This document shows, piece by piece, positions 1 to 9,949 of a DNA stretch of 62,332 nucleotides. A model generated the notes under the pieces. The model was not told the origin of the DNA. It did not search any database and worked only from the letters and a program-made list of their open reading frames with translations. Each line of letters starts with the position of its first letter. Within the stretch, counting starts at the first letter, position 1. Source of the stretch: Corynebacterium otitidis ATCC 51513 (GTDB lineage: Bacteria; Actinomycetota; Actinomycetes; Mycobacteriales; Mycobacteriaceae); assembly GCF_000296405.1 (NCBI RefSeq), contig NZ_JH815192.1, positions 287,876-350,207 on the forward strand. The letters are read 5' to 3'. The translations under genes were made by a program, and so were the position numbers.

Positions 1-1304
1 GCCCCGACGCGCAGCAGCCGGTCGAAGGCGCAGGCGCCGTAGTTCTGCGCCGCGGAGACCGCCTCCGGCTCGTGGCGGGCGATGTTGGCGAGCACGCCCA
101 TCCCCGCGAGCGTGACGATCATCGACGTGCCGCCGGACGACATCAGCGGCAGCTGGATGCCGGTGACGGGCAGGAGCCCGACGACGTAGCCGATGTTGAT
201 GAACGCCTGGAACGCGGTGCTCACCGACAGGGTCGCGGCGAGGATCGCCTGGTAGCGGTCCGCGGCGCGCAGCGCGGTGCGGATCCCGAACACGGCGAGC
301 AGGAGGAAGAGGATGATGACCATCGCCCCGCCCCACAGGCCGAGCTCCTCGCCGACGATGGCGAAGATGAAGTCGTTGTTGGCCTCCGGGAGGTAGAACC
401 ACTTCGCGCGCGACTGGCCGAGCCCCACTCCCCCGACGGAGCCGTCCGCGAGCGAGAGGAAGCCCTGGTAGGACTGGAACGCCGTGCCCTGGGTGTCGTC
501 GAAGCGGCCGACGAGCGCGTCGAAGTAGACGTGGAAACGGTTCGAACGGAACGTCCCGCCGACGAGGATAACGACGAGGAACGCCGCAACCGCGGCGCCG
601 GCACCGACGATGAGCTTCGGGGAGACGCCCGCGATGAACAGCGCGATGAGCGCGACCAGGGTGAACGCGATGCCCATGCCGAAGTCGCCCTGCGCCATGA
701 TGAGCACCGCCATGGTGCCGCTCACCGCGGTGAAGATGCGGAAGCGGTGCTTGTGCACCCCGCGGCGCGCGGCGTGCCCGGCGAGCAGGTAGGCGCCGAA
801 GAGGGAGACGGCGAACTTCGCGAACTCGGAGGGCTGGAGGCTAAACGGCCCGAGCGGGATCCACGACTGGGAGCCGACTTCGGCGCGGCCGGTGCCCACC
901 CCGGGCACGAGGACGGCGACGAGGAGGAGCACCGCGACGGCGAGGATGACGATCGCGCCGCGGCGCAGCCGGTGCGGCGGGGTGCGCAGCGCCAGCCAGA
1001 AGCACACGAGGCCCAGCGCGACGTAGACGAACTGGCGGGCGGCACTGCCCCACACGCTCGAGTTGTCGACGATCGACCACGTCATCGAGCTGGAGAGCGC
1101 CATGACCATCCCGAGCCCGACGAGCGTGAACACGACGAGCCGGATCATGAGGTAGTCGACGCCGGGGTTATCGCGCAGCGCCTTGCGCAGCCTGCCGTTG
1201 AGGCGCCGCAGCGCCCCGGGCTTGCGCCGCGGGCGGGGGTTCTCCCCGCCCGCGGGGGCGGGGCGCCCGGTGCGGGGCCTCCTGGTCGGTGTCGTCGCTG
1301 TCAT
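1..1304 (-). CDS. ftsW: FtsW, septal peptidoglycan polymerase (SEDS family), partial
   Basis: SEDS-family membrane glycosyltransferase that polymerises lipid II at the septum together with the class B PBP FtsI. The reading frame is open through the left edge, so 434 codons are present and the C-terminus is missing. The start is ATG at 1304 with a GGAAGG-type ribosome site just upstream. A basic N-terminal cytoplasmic stretch of about 50 residues comes first, then a series of hydrophobic segments. The typical FtsW signature LPVTGIQLPLMSSGG is near the truncated end. It lies 138 bp downstream of murD, as expected in the dcw cluster, where murG and murC should follow off the window. A RodA paralog is possible by sequence alone, but the position supports FtsW. 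Confidence 0.93.
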   Translation of the reverse strand, partial: MTATTPTRRPRTGRPAPAGGENPRPRRKPGALRRLNGRLRKALRDNPGVDYLMIRLVVFTLVGLGMVMALSSSMTWSIVDNSSVWGSAARQFVYVALGLVCFWLALRTPPHRLRRGAIVILAVAVLLLVAVLVPGVGTGRAEVGSQSWIPLGPFSLQPSEFAKFAVSLFGAYLLAGHAARRGVHKHRFRIFTAVSGTMAVLIMAQGDFGMGIAFTLVALIALFIAGVSPKLIVGAGAAVAAFLVVILVGGTFRSNRFHVYFDALVGRFDDTQGTAFQSYQGFLSLADGSVGGVGLGQSRAKWFYLPEANNDFIFAIVGEELGLWGGAMVIILFLLLAVFGIRTALRAADRYQAILAATLSVSTAFQAFINIGYVVGLLPVTGIQLPLMSSGGTSMIVTLAGMGVLANIARHEPEAVSAAQNYGACAFDRLLRVG

Positions 1305-1442
1305 CCCTGCCGCCTTCCGGTCGGCGCGGCCCCGGCGCCTCTGGACTATCGGGGTGGTGGCCGGGTTTATGTGGCCGCGCGGTTGTGGGTGCTGATCGGA
1401 TCGTGGTGGTCTGCGAGTGGGTGGCTAAAGAAGTCTGTGTAG

Positions 1443-2867
1443 CTAACCGGCGCCCGGGGGCCTGCCCCGGGAGCTGGCGCGCGCGCCGTCGGCGAAGAGC
1501 TCGCCTCGCCTGGCCATGCCGGGGAACATGTCGAGGCTCGCGGCCGCGGGGGCTAGGAGCACGACGTCGCCCGGCTGCGCGAGGCCGGCGGCGGCCTCGG
1601 TGGCCTTAGCCATCGCGGCCTCGGGCTCGTCGTCGTCGACGACGACGACCGGCACGCCCGGCGCGTGGCGCTCGAGCGCCTCGGCGATGACGCGGCGGTC
1701 CTGGCCCAGGAGCACCGCGGCCTTGAGGCGGTGGGCGTGGCGCCGGACGAGGTCGTCGACGGCCGCGCCCTTGAGCTGCCCGCCGGCGAGCCACACGACG
1801 CGGTCGTGGCCGGCGAGCGCCCCGTCGGCGGCGTGCGGGTTGGTGGCCTTGGAGTTGTCGATCCACGCCACGCCGTTGGCCGTAGCGACGGTCTGGCCGC
1901 GGTGCGCCGCCGAGTGGAACCCGGCGAGCGCCGCGGAGATCGCGCCGGCGGCGACGCCCTGGCTGCGGGCGAGCGCCGCGGCGACGAGCGCGTCGGCGAT
2001 GCCGGCGGGGCCGGGCGGGTCGATGCCCTCGACGCGGGCGAGGGCGACCGGCTCGGAGCCGGTGCGGTCGACGAGCGCGCCATCGGCCACGCCGAGCTGC
2101 CCGGGCTTGGGCTCCCCGAGCGTCGTCGCCGCCGAGAGCGCCGCGCCGGCGCGCTCGGCGGCCTCCAGCGCGGGCCGGTCGGGCCCGACGACGGAGAAGT
2201 CCGCGCTCAAGATCTTCGCCTTGTCGGCGGCGTAGCCGGCCATGCCGCCGTGCCAGTCGAGGTGGTCCTCGGCGAGGTTGAGCAGCCCGCCGCCGTCGAG
2301 GCGCAGCCTGCTCGTCCAGTGCAGCTGGAAGCTGGAGAGCTCGACGGCGAGGACCTCGGCCGGCTCGTCGCCGGCGAGCGCGTCGCACACGGCGGTGCCG
2401 ATGTTGCCCACCGCGGCGGCATTCTTGCCGCCGGCGATAAGCATCGCCTCGAGCATCGCGGTCGCGGTGGTCTTGCCGTTGGTGCCGGTGATCCCGAGCC
2501 AGGTGCGCGGCGCGCCGAGGGCGCCTGAGCGGTCGACGCGCCAGCCGAGCTCGACGTCGCCGACGACCTCGACCCCGGCGGCCTTGGCCGCGGCGAGCAG
2601 CGGCGTGTCGGGCCGCCAGCCGGGGCTCGTGGCCACGAGGCTCGCGCCCTCAAGCAGGCCGCGGGCGGCCTCGGTGTCGACGGCGCGCCCGCCGGTCTCG
2701 GCGGCGAGCGCGCCCGCGCGGTCGAGGTCGTCGTCGGCGACGACGTGCTCGACGCCGAGGCGCTCCAGCAGGCGGGCCATGCCCCGGCCGGAGACCCCGG
2801 CGCCGGCGACGATGACGGTGCCTGAGAGCTCCTTGGGCAGCGCGGCGTTGGCGACGTTGTCGGTCAT
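1443..2867 (-). CDS. murD: UDP-N-acetylmuramoyl-L-alanine--D-glutamate ligase
   Basis: Cytoplasmic Mur ligase that adds D-glutamate to UDP-MurNAc-L-Ala in an ATP-dependent step. The protein has 474 residues. An N-terminal Rossmann-like part carries the GAGVSGRG motif near residue 21. The ATP-binding loop GITGTNGKTT lies near residue 124, followed by the central and C-terminal Mur ligase domains with SKATNPHA near residue 338. The start is ATG at 2867, only 6 bp after the mraY stop, so translation is probably coupled. It is part of the dcw operon. Confidence 0.95.
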   Translation of the reverse strand: MTDNVANAALPKELSGTVIVAGAGVSGRGMARLLERLGVEHVVADDDLDRAGALAAETGGRAVDTEAARGLLEGASLVATSPGWRPDTPLLAAAKAAGVEVVGDVELGWRVDRSGALGAPRTWLGITGTNGKTTATAMLEAMLIAGGKNAAAVGNIGTAVCDALAGDEPAEVLAVELSSFQLHWTSRLRLDGGGLLNLAEDHLDWHGGMAGYAADKAKILSADFSVVGPDRPALEAAERAGAALSAATTLGEPKPGQLGVADGALVDRTGSEPVALARVEGIDPPGPAGIADALVAAALARSQGVAAGAISAALAGFHSAAHRGQTVATANGVAWIDNSKATNPHAADGALAGHDRVVWLAGGQLKGAAVDDLVRRHAHRLKAAVLLGQDRRVIAEALERHAPGVPVVVVDDDEPEAAMAKATEAAAGLAQPGDVVLLAPAAASLDMFPGMARRGELFADGARASSRGRPPGAG

Positions 2868-2873
2868 GGGTTC

Positions 2874-3986
2874 CTACACCCCCGCCCCGAACGCGCCGGT
2901 GGCGGAGAGCCACTCGCCGTAGAAGAGGGAGACGCCAAGCCCCACGGCCATCGCGGAGACGAGCCAGAACCTGATGGTCACGGTGGTCTCTGCCCAGCCG
3001 CCGTTCTCGAAGTGGTGGTGGATGGGCGCCATCCTAAAGAAGCGCTTGCCGGTGCCGTGGAACACCGCGACCTGGATGACGACGGAGAGCGCCTCGGCGA
3101 CGAAGACGGCGCCGACGAGCACCATGAGCAGCTCCGTGCGGGAGAGTACCGAGAGCCCGACGACGAGCCCGCCGAGCGCGAGCGAGCCGGTATCGCCCAT
3201 GAAGATCTTCGCGGGAGCGGCGTTCCACCAGAGGAAGCCCATGCAGGCGCCCAGGCCCGCGGCGGCGACGATCGCGAGGTCGAGCGGGTCGCGCACGTCG
3301 TAGCAGCCGGCGGCGGCCTCGAGCGAGCAGGAGTTGCGGTACTGCCAGAAGGTCATCACCGTGTAGCCGCCCATGACCAGCGCGGTAATCCCCGCGGCGA
3401 GCCCGTCGAGCCCGTCGGTGAGGTTCACGGCGTTGGACCAGGCCATGACGACGACGATGACGAACACGGCGAAGAGCAGGAAGCCCACTCCCCCGCCGAA
3501 CGCGAGGTCGATGGTGTCGATGTCGCGGATGAAGGAGAGGTTCGTCGAGCCCGGGGTGAGCCCCTCGGGGTCGGGGAAGCTCACGACGAGCGCGGCGAGC
3601 GCGATGCCGACGACGAGCTGGAGGATGAGCTTCCAGGTCTTGTTGAGCCCGAGGTTGCGGTTGCGGAAGAGCTTGATGAAGTCGTCGAGGAAGCCGACGA
3701 CCCCGAGCGCGAGCGTGAGCCCGACGAGGATGATGCCGGAGGCGCTAAAGCCCCCGGCGCCCGCCGCGAGCCCGACGAGCGAGGCCGCGACGTAGCCCAC
3801 GACGATCGCCGCGAGGATCGCGAGCCCGCCCATGGTGGGCGTGCCTCGCTTGCGCAGGTGCGACTTCGGGCCGTCCTCGCGGATCTCCTGGCCGATGCCC
3901 TCGGTGGAGAAGTAGCGGATGATCAGCGGGGTCGCGAAGATCGCGACCGCGAAGCTCGCGATGCCCGCGATAATGATCTGTGTCAA
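2874..3986 (-). CDS. mraY: Phospho-N-acetylmuramoyl-pentapeptide transferase
   Basis: Integral membrane enzyme that moves phospho-MurNAc-pentapeptide from UDP to undecaprenyl phosphate to make lipid I. The protein has 370 residues and about ten hydrophobic segments. MraY-family motifs are visible: TPTMGG near residue 50, [13 protein letters not shown] near 186, [10 protein letters not shown] near 265 and the MAPIHHHFE loop near 320. The start is TTG at 3986; the resulting N-terminus MTQI fits the family, and AAAGGA lies about 11 nt upstream. A 152-bp gap separates it from murF and contains AT-rich hexamers that may be an internal promoter. Confidence 0.95.
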   Translation of the reverse strand: MTQIIIAGIASFAVAIFATPLIIRYFSTEGIGQEIREDGPKSHLRKRGTPTMGGLAILAAIVVGYVAASLVGLAAGAGGFSASGIILVGLTLALGVVGFLDDFIKLFRNRNLGLNKTWKLILQLVVGIALAALVVSFPDPEGLTPGSTNLSFIRDIDTIDLAFGGGVGFLLFAVFVIVVVMAWSNAVNLTDGLDGLAAGITALVMGGYTVMTFWQYRNSCSLEAAAGCYDVRDPLDLAIVAAAGLGACMGFLWWNAAPAKIFMGDTGSLALGGLVVGLSVLSRTELLMVLVGAVFVAEALSVVIQVAVFHGTGKRFFRMAPIHHHFENGGWAETTVTIRFWLVSAMAVGLGVSLFYGEWLSATGAFGAGV

Positions 3987-4064
3987 GGCTATGTCGTCCT
4001 TTTACGCTCGGCTCTCTCGCTCGTGCCGCCCGCGCCCGGCGGCGGGGCCAACATCATTCGTCAC

Positions 4065-4092
4065 ATTATGCTCGCTAGATAACAAAAGCATA
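4065..4092 (-). promoter_or_regulatory. Possible internal promoter between murF and mraY
   Basis: In this otherwise GC-rich gap two -10-like hexamers occur on the minus strand, TATGCT (4087-4092) and CATAAT (4065-4070). No convincing -35 is seen. An internal promoter could raise mraY, murD and ftsW expression independently of the mraZ promoter. Confidence 0.3.
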
Positions 4093-4138
4093 CTCGAGCA
4101 CCTTGCCCGAGTCGCGGGCGCCGCCCGGGCGCGCCGCC

Positions 4139-5593
4139 CTACTTCCCGAGGCCCTCGGCGACCTCCCAGAGGGCCTGCGAGTGGGAGGCCTTGACCACGA
4201 CGACGGCCTCGTCGCCGGCCTCCTCGCGCGCGAAGCGCAGGGCCTCGTCGTTGCCGCTGGCGCGGCGCACGCGCACGCCCGCGGCCTCGGCCGCCTCGGC
4301 GAGCGCGCCCACCGGGCCCGAGCCGACCGCGACGAGCGCGTCGACCCCGAAGCCGGGCAAGCCCCGGCCGATGGCCTCGTGCTCGGCCTCGGCGGTGCCG
4401 CCGAGCTCGGCCATCTCGCCCAGCACCGCGACCAGCCGCCTGCCGCCGCCGGAGACGCGGCGCGCCGCGGTGAGCGCGGCGCGCACCGAGTCGGGGTTGG
4501 CGTTGTACGAGTCGTCGATGACGGTGAGCCCGCCCGAGGTTCGCACCGCCATGCGGTTCTTCGAGGCGGCCTCCCTGCTCGAGAGCGCCGCCGCGACGTC
4601 CCCGGGCTCAAGCCCGAGCTCGCAGCCCACGGCCGCGGCGGCGATCGCGTTGGCTACCTGGTGGGCGCCGTGGACCTTTAGGGAGACGTCGACCGGCTCG
4701 CCGTGCGGGGTGTGGAGTTTGAAGGACGCGCGGGCCTCGTCGTCGAGCTCGAGGGCGGTCGCGCGGTAGTCCGCGCCCGGCTCGCCGGACGCGGAGAAGG
4801 TCACCGCGCGCGCCTCGGTGCGCCCGGCCATCGCGGGCACGAACTCGTCGTCGAAGTTGAGCACCGCCACCCCGGAGGCCGGCAGCGCCTCGACGAGCTC
4901 GCCCTTGGCCCTGGCGATCGCCTCCCTGGAGCCGAACTCCCCGACGTGCGCGGTGCCGACGTTGAGCTCCACGCCGACCCTCGGCGGGGAGATACGGCAC
5001 AGGTGGGCGATGTGGCCCACCCCGCGGGCGGACATCTCCGCGACGAGGAACTCGGTGTCCCAGCCGCAGCGCAGCGCCGTGTAGGGATGCCCGATCTCGT
5101 TGTTGAAGCTCCCCGGCGGGGCGACGGTCTCCCCCGCCTTCGAGAGCACCGCCTTGAGCAGGTCCTTCGTCGAGGTCTTCCCCGCCGAGCCGGTGATCCC
5201 GACGACGGTGAGCCGGCCGCGCTCGGTGAGCCGGTCGGCGACGTAGCGCGCGAGCCGGCCCAGCGCCCCGGCGACCGCCGCGGCGGAGCCATCCTCGTCG
5301 TGGGAGAAGGCCTCCTCGTTGCCGGCGCGCTTGCCCTCCGGCTCGACGACGACGGCCGGCACGCCCACCGGCCGCGCGGCGAGTACACCTGCGGCGCCGG
5401 AGTCGTTGACCGCCGCGGCGGCGAAGTCGTGGCCGTCGACCCTGGCGCCCGGCAGTGCGACGAACAGCCCGCCTCGGGCGACCTTCCGCGAGTCGAACTC
5501 GACCGGCGCGGTGACCCGCGCGTCCGGGTCGGGCGCGTCGACGAGCCGCCCGCCGGTGGCCTCGGCGACGTCGCGCAGCGTCATCTCGATCAT
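4139..5593 (-). CDS. murF: UDP-N-acetylmuramoyl-tripeptide--D-alanyl-D-alanine ligase
   Basis: Cytoplasmic Mur ligase that adds D-Ala-D-Ala to the UDP-MurNAc-tripeptide. The protein has 484 residues. The N-terminal domain carries VEFDSRKVARGGLFVAL, the ATP loop is GITGSAGKTSTKD near residue 130, and the C-terminal part holds VIDDSYNANPDS near 358, characteristic of MurF. ATG at 5593 is used; the gene lies 54 bp after murE in the same direction. It is distinguished from MurE by the SYNANPDS motif and the lack of a DNPR motif. Confidence 0.95.
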   Translation of the reverse strand: MIEMTLRDVAEATGGRLVDAPDPDARVTAPVEFDSRKVARGGLFVALPGARVDGHDFAAAAVNDSGAAGVLAARPVGVPAVVVEPEGKRAGNEEAFSHDEDGSAAAVAGALGRLARYVADRLTERGRLTVVGITGSAGKTSTKDLLKAVLSKAGETVAPPGSFNNEIGHPYTALRCGWDTEFLVAEMSARGVGHIAHLCRISPPRVGVELNVGTAHVGEFGSREAIARAKGELVEALPASGVAVLNFDDEFVPAMAGRTEARAVTFSASGEPGADYRATALELDDEARASFKLHTPHGEPVDVSLKVHGAHQVANAIAAAAVGCELGLEPGDVAAALSSREAASKNRMAVRTSGGLTVIDDSYNANPDSVRAALTAARRVSGGGRRLVAVLGEMAELGGTAEAEHEAIGRGLPGFGVDALVAVGSGPVGALAEAAEAAGVRVRRASGNDEALRFAREEAGDEAVVVVKASHSQALWEVAEGLGK

Positions 5594-5647
5594 GTGGCTA
5601 AACTCCCCTGCTCTCCTTCGGTCGGCGGTGACGGCGTGAATAAAGTC

Positions 5648-7189
5648 CTAGTCGTCGGCGGCGCCGCCCGCGCGGTTCGCGAGCGCGCGGCGCAGCTCCT
5701 CGCGGTCGTCGAAGGGCAGCGTCTCCCCCGCGACGAGCTGGCCGGTCTCGTGGCCCTTGCCCGCCACGACGATGGCGTCGCCGGGCCGGGCCCATTCGGC
5801 GAGGGTCTCGATCGCGTCGCGGCGGTCGGTCGCCTCGTAGAGCTCCGCACCGGTGTCTTCTGCTGCTTGCCTCGCGCCCTCGAGGACCGCGGCGCGGATC
5901 GCGGCCGGGTCCTCGTCCCTGGGGTTGTCGTCGGTGACGACGACGAGGTCCGCGCGGGCGGCGGCCTCCCGGCCCATGGCGGGGCGCTTCGAGGAGTCGC
6001 GGTTGCCGCCCGCGCCCACGGCGATGCCGATCCGCCCCGAGACCTGGCCCTTCAGGGTGTCGAGGACCTCGGCGACGGCGGCGGGCTTGTGCGCGTAGTC
6101 GACGAGCGCGAGGAAGTCCTGGCCGGCGTCGACGCGCTCCATGCGGCCGGGAACGGAGACCTTAGCGATCCCCGGCGCGGCGTCGGCGAGCGGCACCCCG
6201 ACCCGCGCGACGAGCGCGAGCGCGAGCGCGGCGTTGGCGACGTTGAAGCGCCCCGGCAGGGGCAGCTCCACCCGGTCGAGCTCCTCGCCGGGGACGTTAA
6301 GCGAGAAGGCCTGCCCGCCGGCGTCGTCGGCGCCGAGCTCCCGGGCGGTGGCGTCCGCTGGGGCGCCGCGGGTGCTCAGCCGCCACGCGCGCTCCCCGGC
6401 GATACCGGCCATGCGCTCGCCCCACTCGTCGTCGACGGTGACGACCGCCCGCCTCGCGGCGAGCTTCGAGTCGGGCCTGAAGAACAGCGCCTTGGCCTGG
6501 AAGTAGTCCTCCATCGTCGGGTGGTAGTCGAGGTGGTCCTGGGAGAGGTTGGTGAACCCGGCGACGGCGAAGTCGACGCCGAGCACGCGGCGCTGCGCGA
6601 GCGCGTGGGAGGAGACCTCCATGACGACGTAGGTGACGCCCTCGCCGCGCATGCGGGCGAGCAGCGCCTGCAGGGTCGTCGCCTCCGGGGTGGTGAGCTT
6701 GGTGGGCACGGCGCGCCCGTCGATGCGGGTGCCGGTCGTGCCGATCAGCCCCACCGTCTTGCCGGCGGCCATGAGCGCCTTCTCGACGAGGTAGCTCGTC
6801 GTCGTCTTACCCGAGGTGCCCGTGATCCCGATGACGGTGAGCCCCTCGGAGGGGCGGCCGTGGATCTCGGCGGCGATGGTGCCGAGCACGTCGCGCACGT
6901 CGACCGCGACGAGCGCGGGCCTAGGGTCGCCCGCCTCGCGGAGGATGCCGAGGCCCGCCTCGTCGGTGAGGACCGCAGCGGCCCTCGACTGGCCGGCGTA
7001 GCTCGCGCCGTGGGCGCGGGTGCCGGGTAGCGCCGCGAACAGCGCGCCCTCGGGGAGCTCCTGGGCGTTGACGCCGATGTCGCCGACGCGGAGCTCGCCC
7101 GCGCGGCGCCCGCCGACGAGCTGCGCGCCGGTGAGCCCGGCGAGGGTCTCCAGCGTCGCGCCTGCCGCGCCGCGGGTGGTCTCGGCCAT
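5648..7189 (-). CDS. murE: UDP-N-acetylmuramoyl-L-alanyl-D-glutamate--2,6-diaminopimelate ligase
   Basis: Cytoplasmic Mur ligase that adds the third residue of the peptidoglycan stem peptide. The protein has 513 residues. The ATP loop GITGTSGKTTTSYL is near residue 126, and DNPRDEDPA lies in the C-terminal domain. In this family DNPR marks meso-diaminopimelate rather than lysine as substrate, which fits a mycolic-acid-type actinobacterial wall. The start is ATG at 7189, with AAGGAGG about 10 nt upstream. It follows ftsI with a 102-bp GC-rich gap. Confidence 0.95.
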   Translation of the reverse strand: MAETTRGAAGATLETLAGLTGAQLVGGRRAGELRVGDIGVNAQELPEGALFAALPGTRAHGASYAGQSRAAAVLTDEAGLGILREAGDPRPALVAVDVRDVLGTIAAEIHGRPSEGLTVIGITGTSGKTTTSYLVEKALMAAGKTVGLIGTTGTRIDGRAVPTKLTTPEATTLQALLARMRGEGVTYVVMEVSSHALAQRRVLGVDFAVAGFTNLSQDHLDYHPTMEDYFQAKALFFRPDSKLAARRAVVTVDDEWGERMAGIAGERAWRLSTRGAPADATARELGADDAGGQAFSLNVPGEELDRVELPLPGRFNVANAALALALVARVGVPLADAAPGIAKVSVPGRMERVDAGQDFLALVDYAHKPAAVAEVLDTLKGQVSGRIGIAVGAGGNRDSSKRPAMGREAAARADLVVVTDDNPRDEDPAAIRAAVLEGARQAAEDTGAELYEATDRRDAIETLAEWARPGDAIVVAGKGHETGQLVAGETLPFDDREELRRALANRAGGAADD

Positions 7190-7291
7190 TATGGGGTGAT
7201 CCTCCTTGGGTGGTCGGGAAGGGCGCCGGCCCGGGGCCGGGCCTGAGCGCGGTGGTCGATCGGCCGCCCCGGTCGGGCCGGGGGCGGGCGG

Positions 7292-9235
7292 CTACTGCTC
7301 GAGGATAAGCTTCCCCTCCGGCGGCGGGGAGAGCGGAACGTCGTTGCGGTTGAGCACCCACGAGGCGATGTCGCGGAACACGGGCGCGGCGGACTGCCCG
7401 CCGCTGCCGTCGTCCTCGACTCCGCTCTTCGGGTCGTCGAGAGTCACGGCGATGACGTAGCGCGGGTCGTCGGCGGGCGCGATGCCGGCGAACGTGATCC
7501 AGTTGGAGCTGTTGGAGTAGGCGCCGGTGTCCGGGTCGACCTTCTGGGCGGTGCCGGTCTTGCCGGAGGTCTGGTATCCCTCGACGGCGGCGTCGGCGCC
7601 GGTGCCCTGCTGGCGGCCCTGCGGGTCGGACTGGGTGACCGAGCGGAACATCTCCACCACGGTGCGGGCGGTCTCCGGGGAGAGCACGCGGGTGGTGTGC
7701 GGCTCGGGCAGCTCCTCGGGCTCGCCGTCGGGGCCGGTGACCTCGTCGACGATGCGCGGCTCGACGCGCTCGCCGCCGTTGGCGAGCGTCTGGAAGACGC
7801 TGGCCATCTGCAGGGTGGTCCACGACATGCCCTGCCCGATGGGGAGGTTCGCGAACGTGCCGTTCGACCAGTCCTCGAGCTCCGGCAGAAGGCCGGCGGA
7901 CTCGTTGGGCAGCTCGATGCCGGTGGTCTGGCCGAGCCCGAAGCGCTGCAGGTAGTCGTTGTAGCGCTCCTCGCCGAGGCGCTGCGCGATCATCAGGGTG
8001 CCGACGTTGGAGGACTTACCGAAGATGCCGGTGGTCGTGTAGTTGACGTCGCCGTGCTCCCACGCGTCGCGCACGGTGAGCCCGTCCATCTCGATCTGGC
8101 CGGGCACGGTGTGCACCTCGTCGGGGGTGGTCTCGCCCTCCTCGATCGCGGCGGCCGCGGTGATGATCTTCGCGACCGAGCCCGGCTCGATCGGCGAGGA
8201 GACGACGGGGTTCTCGAAGGTCTTGCCGGCCTCGAGCTGCGGCTCGAGCGGCCGGTTGGGGTCGATGGTGTTGTCCGTGGCCATGGCGAGCACCCGGCCG
8301 GTGTGGGCGTCGAGGACGACCGCCTCGCCGGACTGTGCCCCGGAGTTCTCCACCGCGGACTCGATCTTCTGCTGCACGTAGGTCTGCAGGTCGAGGTCGA
8401 GGGAAAGCTTCAAGCCCGCGCCCGGCTCGGCGTCGACCTGGTTGCGCTTCGTGCCCGGGATCTCCTGGCCGTTGACCGACACGTCGACGGTCGTGCGGCC
8501 GTTGGCGCCGGTGAGCAGCTGATCGCGGGCGGCCTCGATGCCGAACTGGCCCTCCCCGTCGCGGGAGACCTTGCCGAGCACGTTCTCGGCGACCGGGCCG
8601 TTGGGGTAGTGCCGGATGTCCTGGTGGTCGGCAGCGATGCGGGGGAACTCGTCGGTGACGCGCTCCGCGACGTCCGGGTCGACGTTGCGGACCAACACCT
8701 CGTAGTCGGTGTCGGCGTGGAACTTCGCCTTGAGCTCGCGGGGGTTGATGTCGGCTGGCTCGCCGTCCTCGCCCTGCGCGCCGTCGGGCCCGATGAGCTC
8801 GGGCAGCTGGGTGGCCATCTCGTCGATGTGCGCCTCGACGCGCTTGTCGAGCTCGGCGGCGACCTCGTCCTCGCTCAAGCCCTCGTCCTCGCCCTCGGTC
8901 TGCATGTCGAGGTAGTTCGCCTCGCGCAGCTCCTTGCGCAGCAGCACCGGGGAGATGGTCAGGGTGCGGGCCTGCATCGTGTAGGCCAGCGGGTGGCCGG
9001 CGGCGTCGACGATCTCGCCGCGGCGGGCGGGCTCGGTGATGATGCGGGCGCGCTGCTCCTCGGCCTTGGCGGCGAGGTCGGGCCCCCAGACGATCTGCAC
9101 CCACGCCAACCGCCCGATGAGCAGCGCGGCGAGCACGCCGAACGCCAGCGCGACGACGCCCATCCGGCGGCGCAGCACTCCCCCGGCGCGGCCCTGCCCC
9201 GACCTCTGGTCGGGCTCGCTGCTCCACCTGTCCAA
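7292..9235 (-). CDS. ftsI: Penicillin-binding protein, septal transpeptidase (FtsI/PBP2B type)
   Basis: Class B penicillin-binding protein that crosslinks septal peptidoglycan as partner of FtsW. The protein has 647 residues with one N-terminal membrane anchor at about residues 26-46, then a pedestal domain with RGEIVDAAG. The transpeptidase domain has the three active-site motifs S353VAK, S408SN and K559TG. The start is TTG at 9235; AGGAGG sits 5 nt upstream, which makes this rare start convincing. It is 39 bp downstream of the ftsL-like gene. Confidence 0.94.
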   Translation of the reverse strand: MDRWSSEPDQRSGQGRAGGVLRRRMGVVALAFGVLAALLIGRLAWVQIVWGPDLAAKAEEQRARIITEPARRGEIVDAAGHPLAYTMQARTLTISPVLLRKELREANYLDMQTEGEDEGLSEDEVAAELDKRVEAHIDEMATQLPELIGPDGAQGEDGEPADINPRELKAKFHADTDYEVLVRNVDPDVAERVTDEFPRIAADHQDIRHYPNGPVAENVLGKVSRDGEGQFGIEAARDQLLTGANGRTTVDVSVNGQEIPGTKRNQVDAEPGAGLKLSLDLDLQTYVQQKIESAVENSGAQSGEAVVLDAHTGRVLAMATDNTIDPNRPLEPQLEAGKTFENPVVSSPIEPGSVAKIITAAAAIEEGETTPDEVHTVPGQIEMDGLTVRDAWEHGDVNYTTTGIFGKSSNVGTLMIAQRLGEERYNDYLQRFGLGQTTGIELPNESAGLLPELEDWSNGTFANLPIGQGMSWTTLQMASVFQTLANGGERVEPRIVDEVTGPDGEPEELPEPHTTRVLSPETARTVVEMFRSVTQSDPQGRQQGTGADAAVEGYQTSGKTGTAQKVDPDTGAYSNSSNWITFAGIAPADDPRYVIAVTLDDPKSGVEDDGSGGQSAAPVFRDIASWVLNRNDVPLSPPPEGKLILEQ

Positions 9236-9274
9236 CGAGGCCTCCTAGTTCGCTCTTGTGGTGATGTAGTTCTA

Positions 9275-9949
9275 CTACCTGGACGCCGGGTACGGCGCGA
9301 GGCCCGCGGTGCTGTCCTCGCCGTCGGCGTCGTTGTCGTCCTCGTCGTCGCCGCGCGCGGCGCGGCCCTCGGGCTCGTCGCCGTCCTCGCCGGCGGGGGC
9401 GGCGGGCTCGTCGCGGTCGCCGGGCTCCTCGCCGGCGGCGGCCGCGTGGTCCTCGTTGAGGTCGACGATGGAGAGCTTGCCGTCGCCCGGGGCGCGGCGC
9501 TCCTCGATCTCGCCGTTCTCCCCGACCTCGAGGATGCCGGGCTCGGCGGGCGCGACGAGCCCGTCGTCCGCGGCGCGGCGGGTGAGCTCCGAGGTGGAGC
9601 GCGCCCGCTCGACGTCGCGGTTGAGCGACTCGATGCGGTTATCGAGGCTCTGCTCCTGCGCGTCGAGCTCCTGGAGGGTGAAGGTCTGCTGGGTGACGGC
9701 CGCGGAGAGCCCCATCGCGCAGGCGACGCCGGCAAGCAAAAGGCCGATGGCCCAGACGCTCAGCCGCGCGAAGCCGGCGCGGCGGCGCCGCTCGACGAGC
9801 TGGCGGCCGCGCTCCTCCCGCGTGCCGCGGGTCGGCTGGTGGAGCGGCCTGCGGAACGGCCCGACGTGGCGCTCCGGGGCGAGCCCGGGGCGCGCGCCGC
9901 CGCGGGTGCGGGTGCCGCGCCGTTCGGGCGCGGGGGTCGTCATCGTCAT
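9275..9949 (-). CDS. ftsL: FtsL-like bitopic division protein
   Basis: Small membrane protein at the usual ftsL position between rsmH and ftsI. It has 224 residues: a basic cytoplasmic N-terminus, one membrane segment at about residues 65-87, then a heptad-like stretch ([20 protein letters not shown]) typical of the FtsL/DivIC coiled coil. The last 80 or so residues are unusually rich in Glu, Asp, Gly and Ala (for example [18 protein letters not shown]) and look disordered. The ATG at 9949 overlaps the rsmH stop as ATGA. The FtsL call rests on position and architecture, because FtsL sequences diverge strongly. Confidence 0.8.
   Translation of the reverse strand: MTMTTPAPERRGTRTRGGARPGLAPERHVGPFRRPLHQPTRGTREERGRQLVERRRRAGFARLSVWAIGLLLAGVACAMGLSAAVTQQTFTLQELDAQEQSLDNRIESLNRDVERARSTSELTRRAADDGLVAPAEPGILEVGENGEIEERRAPGDGKLSIVDLNEDHAAAAGEEPGDRDEPAAPAGEDGDEPEGRAARGDDEDDNDADGEDSTAGLAPYPASR

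Noticed and set aside
72..1442. 456-codon plus-strand frame opposite ftsW
   Set aside because: Shadow of ftsW: composition dominated by Asp, Glu, Arg and Gly from GC-rich antisense codons, with no domain.
4703..7030. 775-codon plus-strand frame opposite murF and murE
   Set aside because: Antisense shadow across two well-identified Mur ligases and their gap; no recognisable motif.
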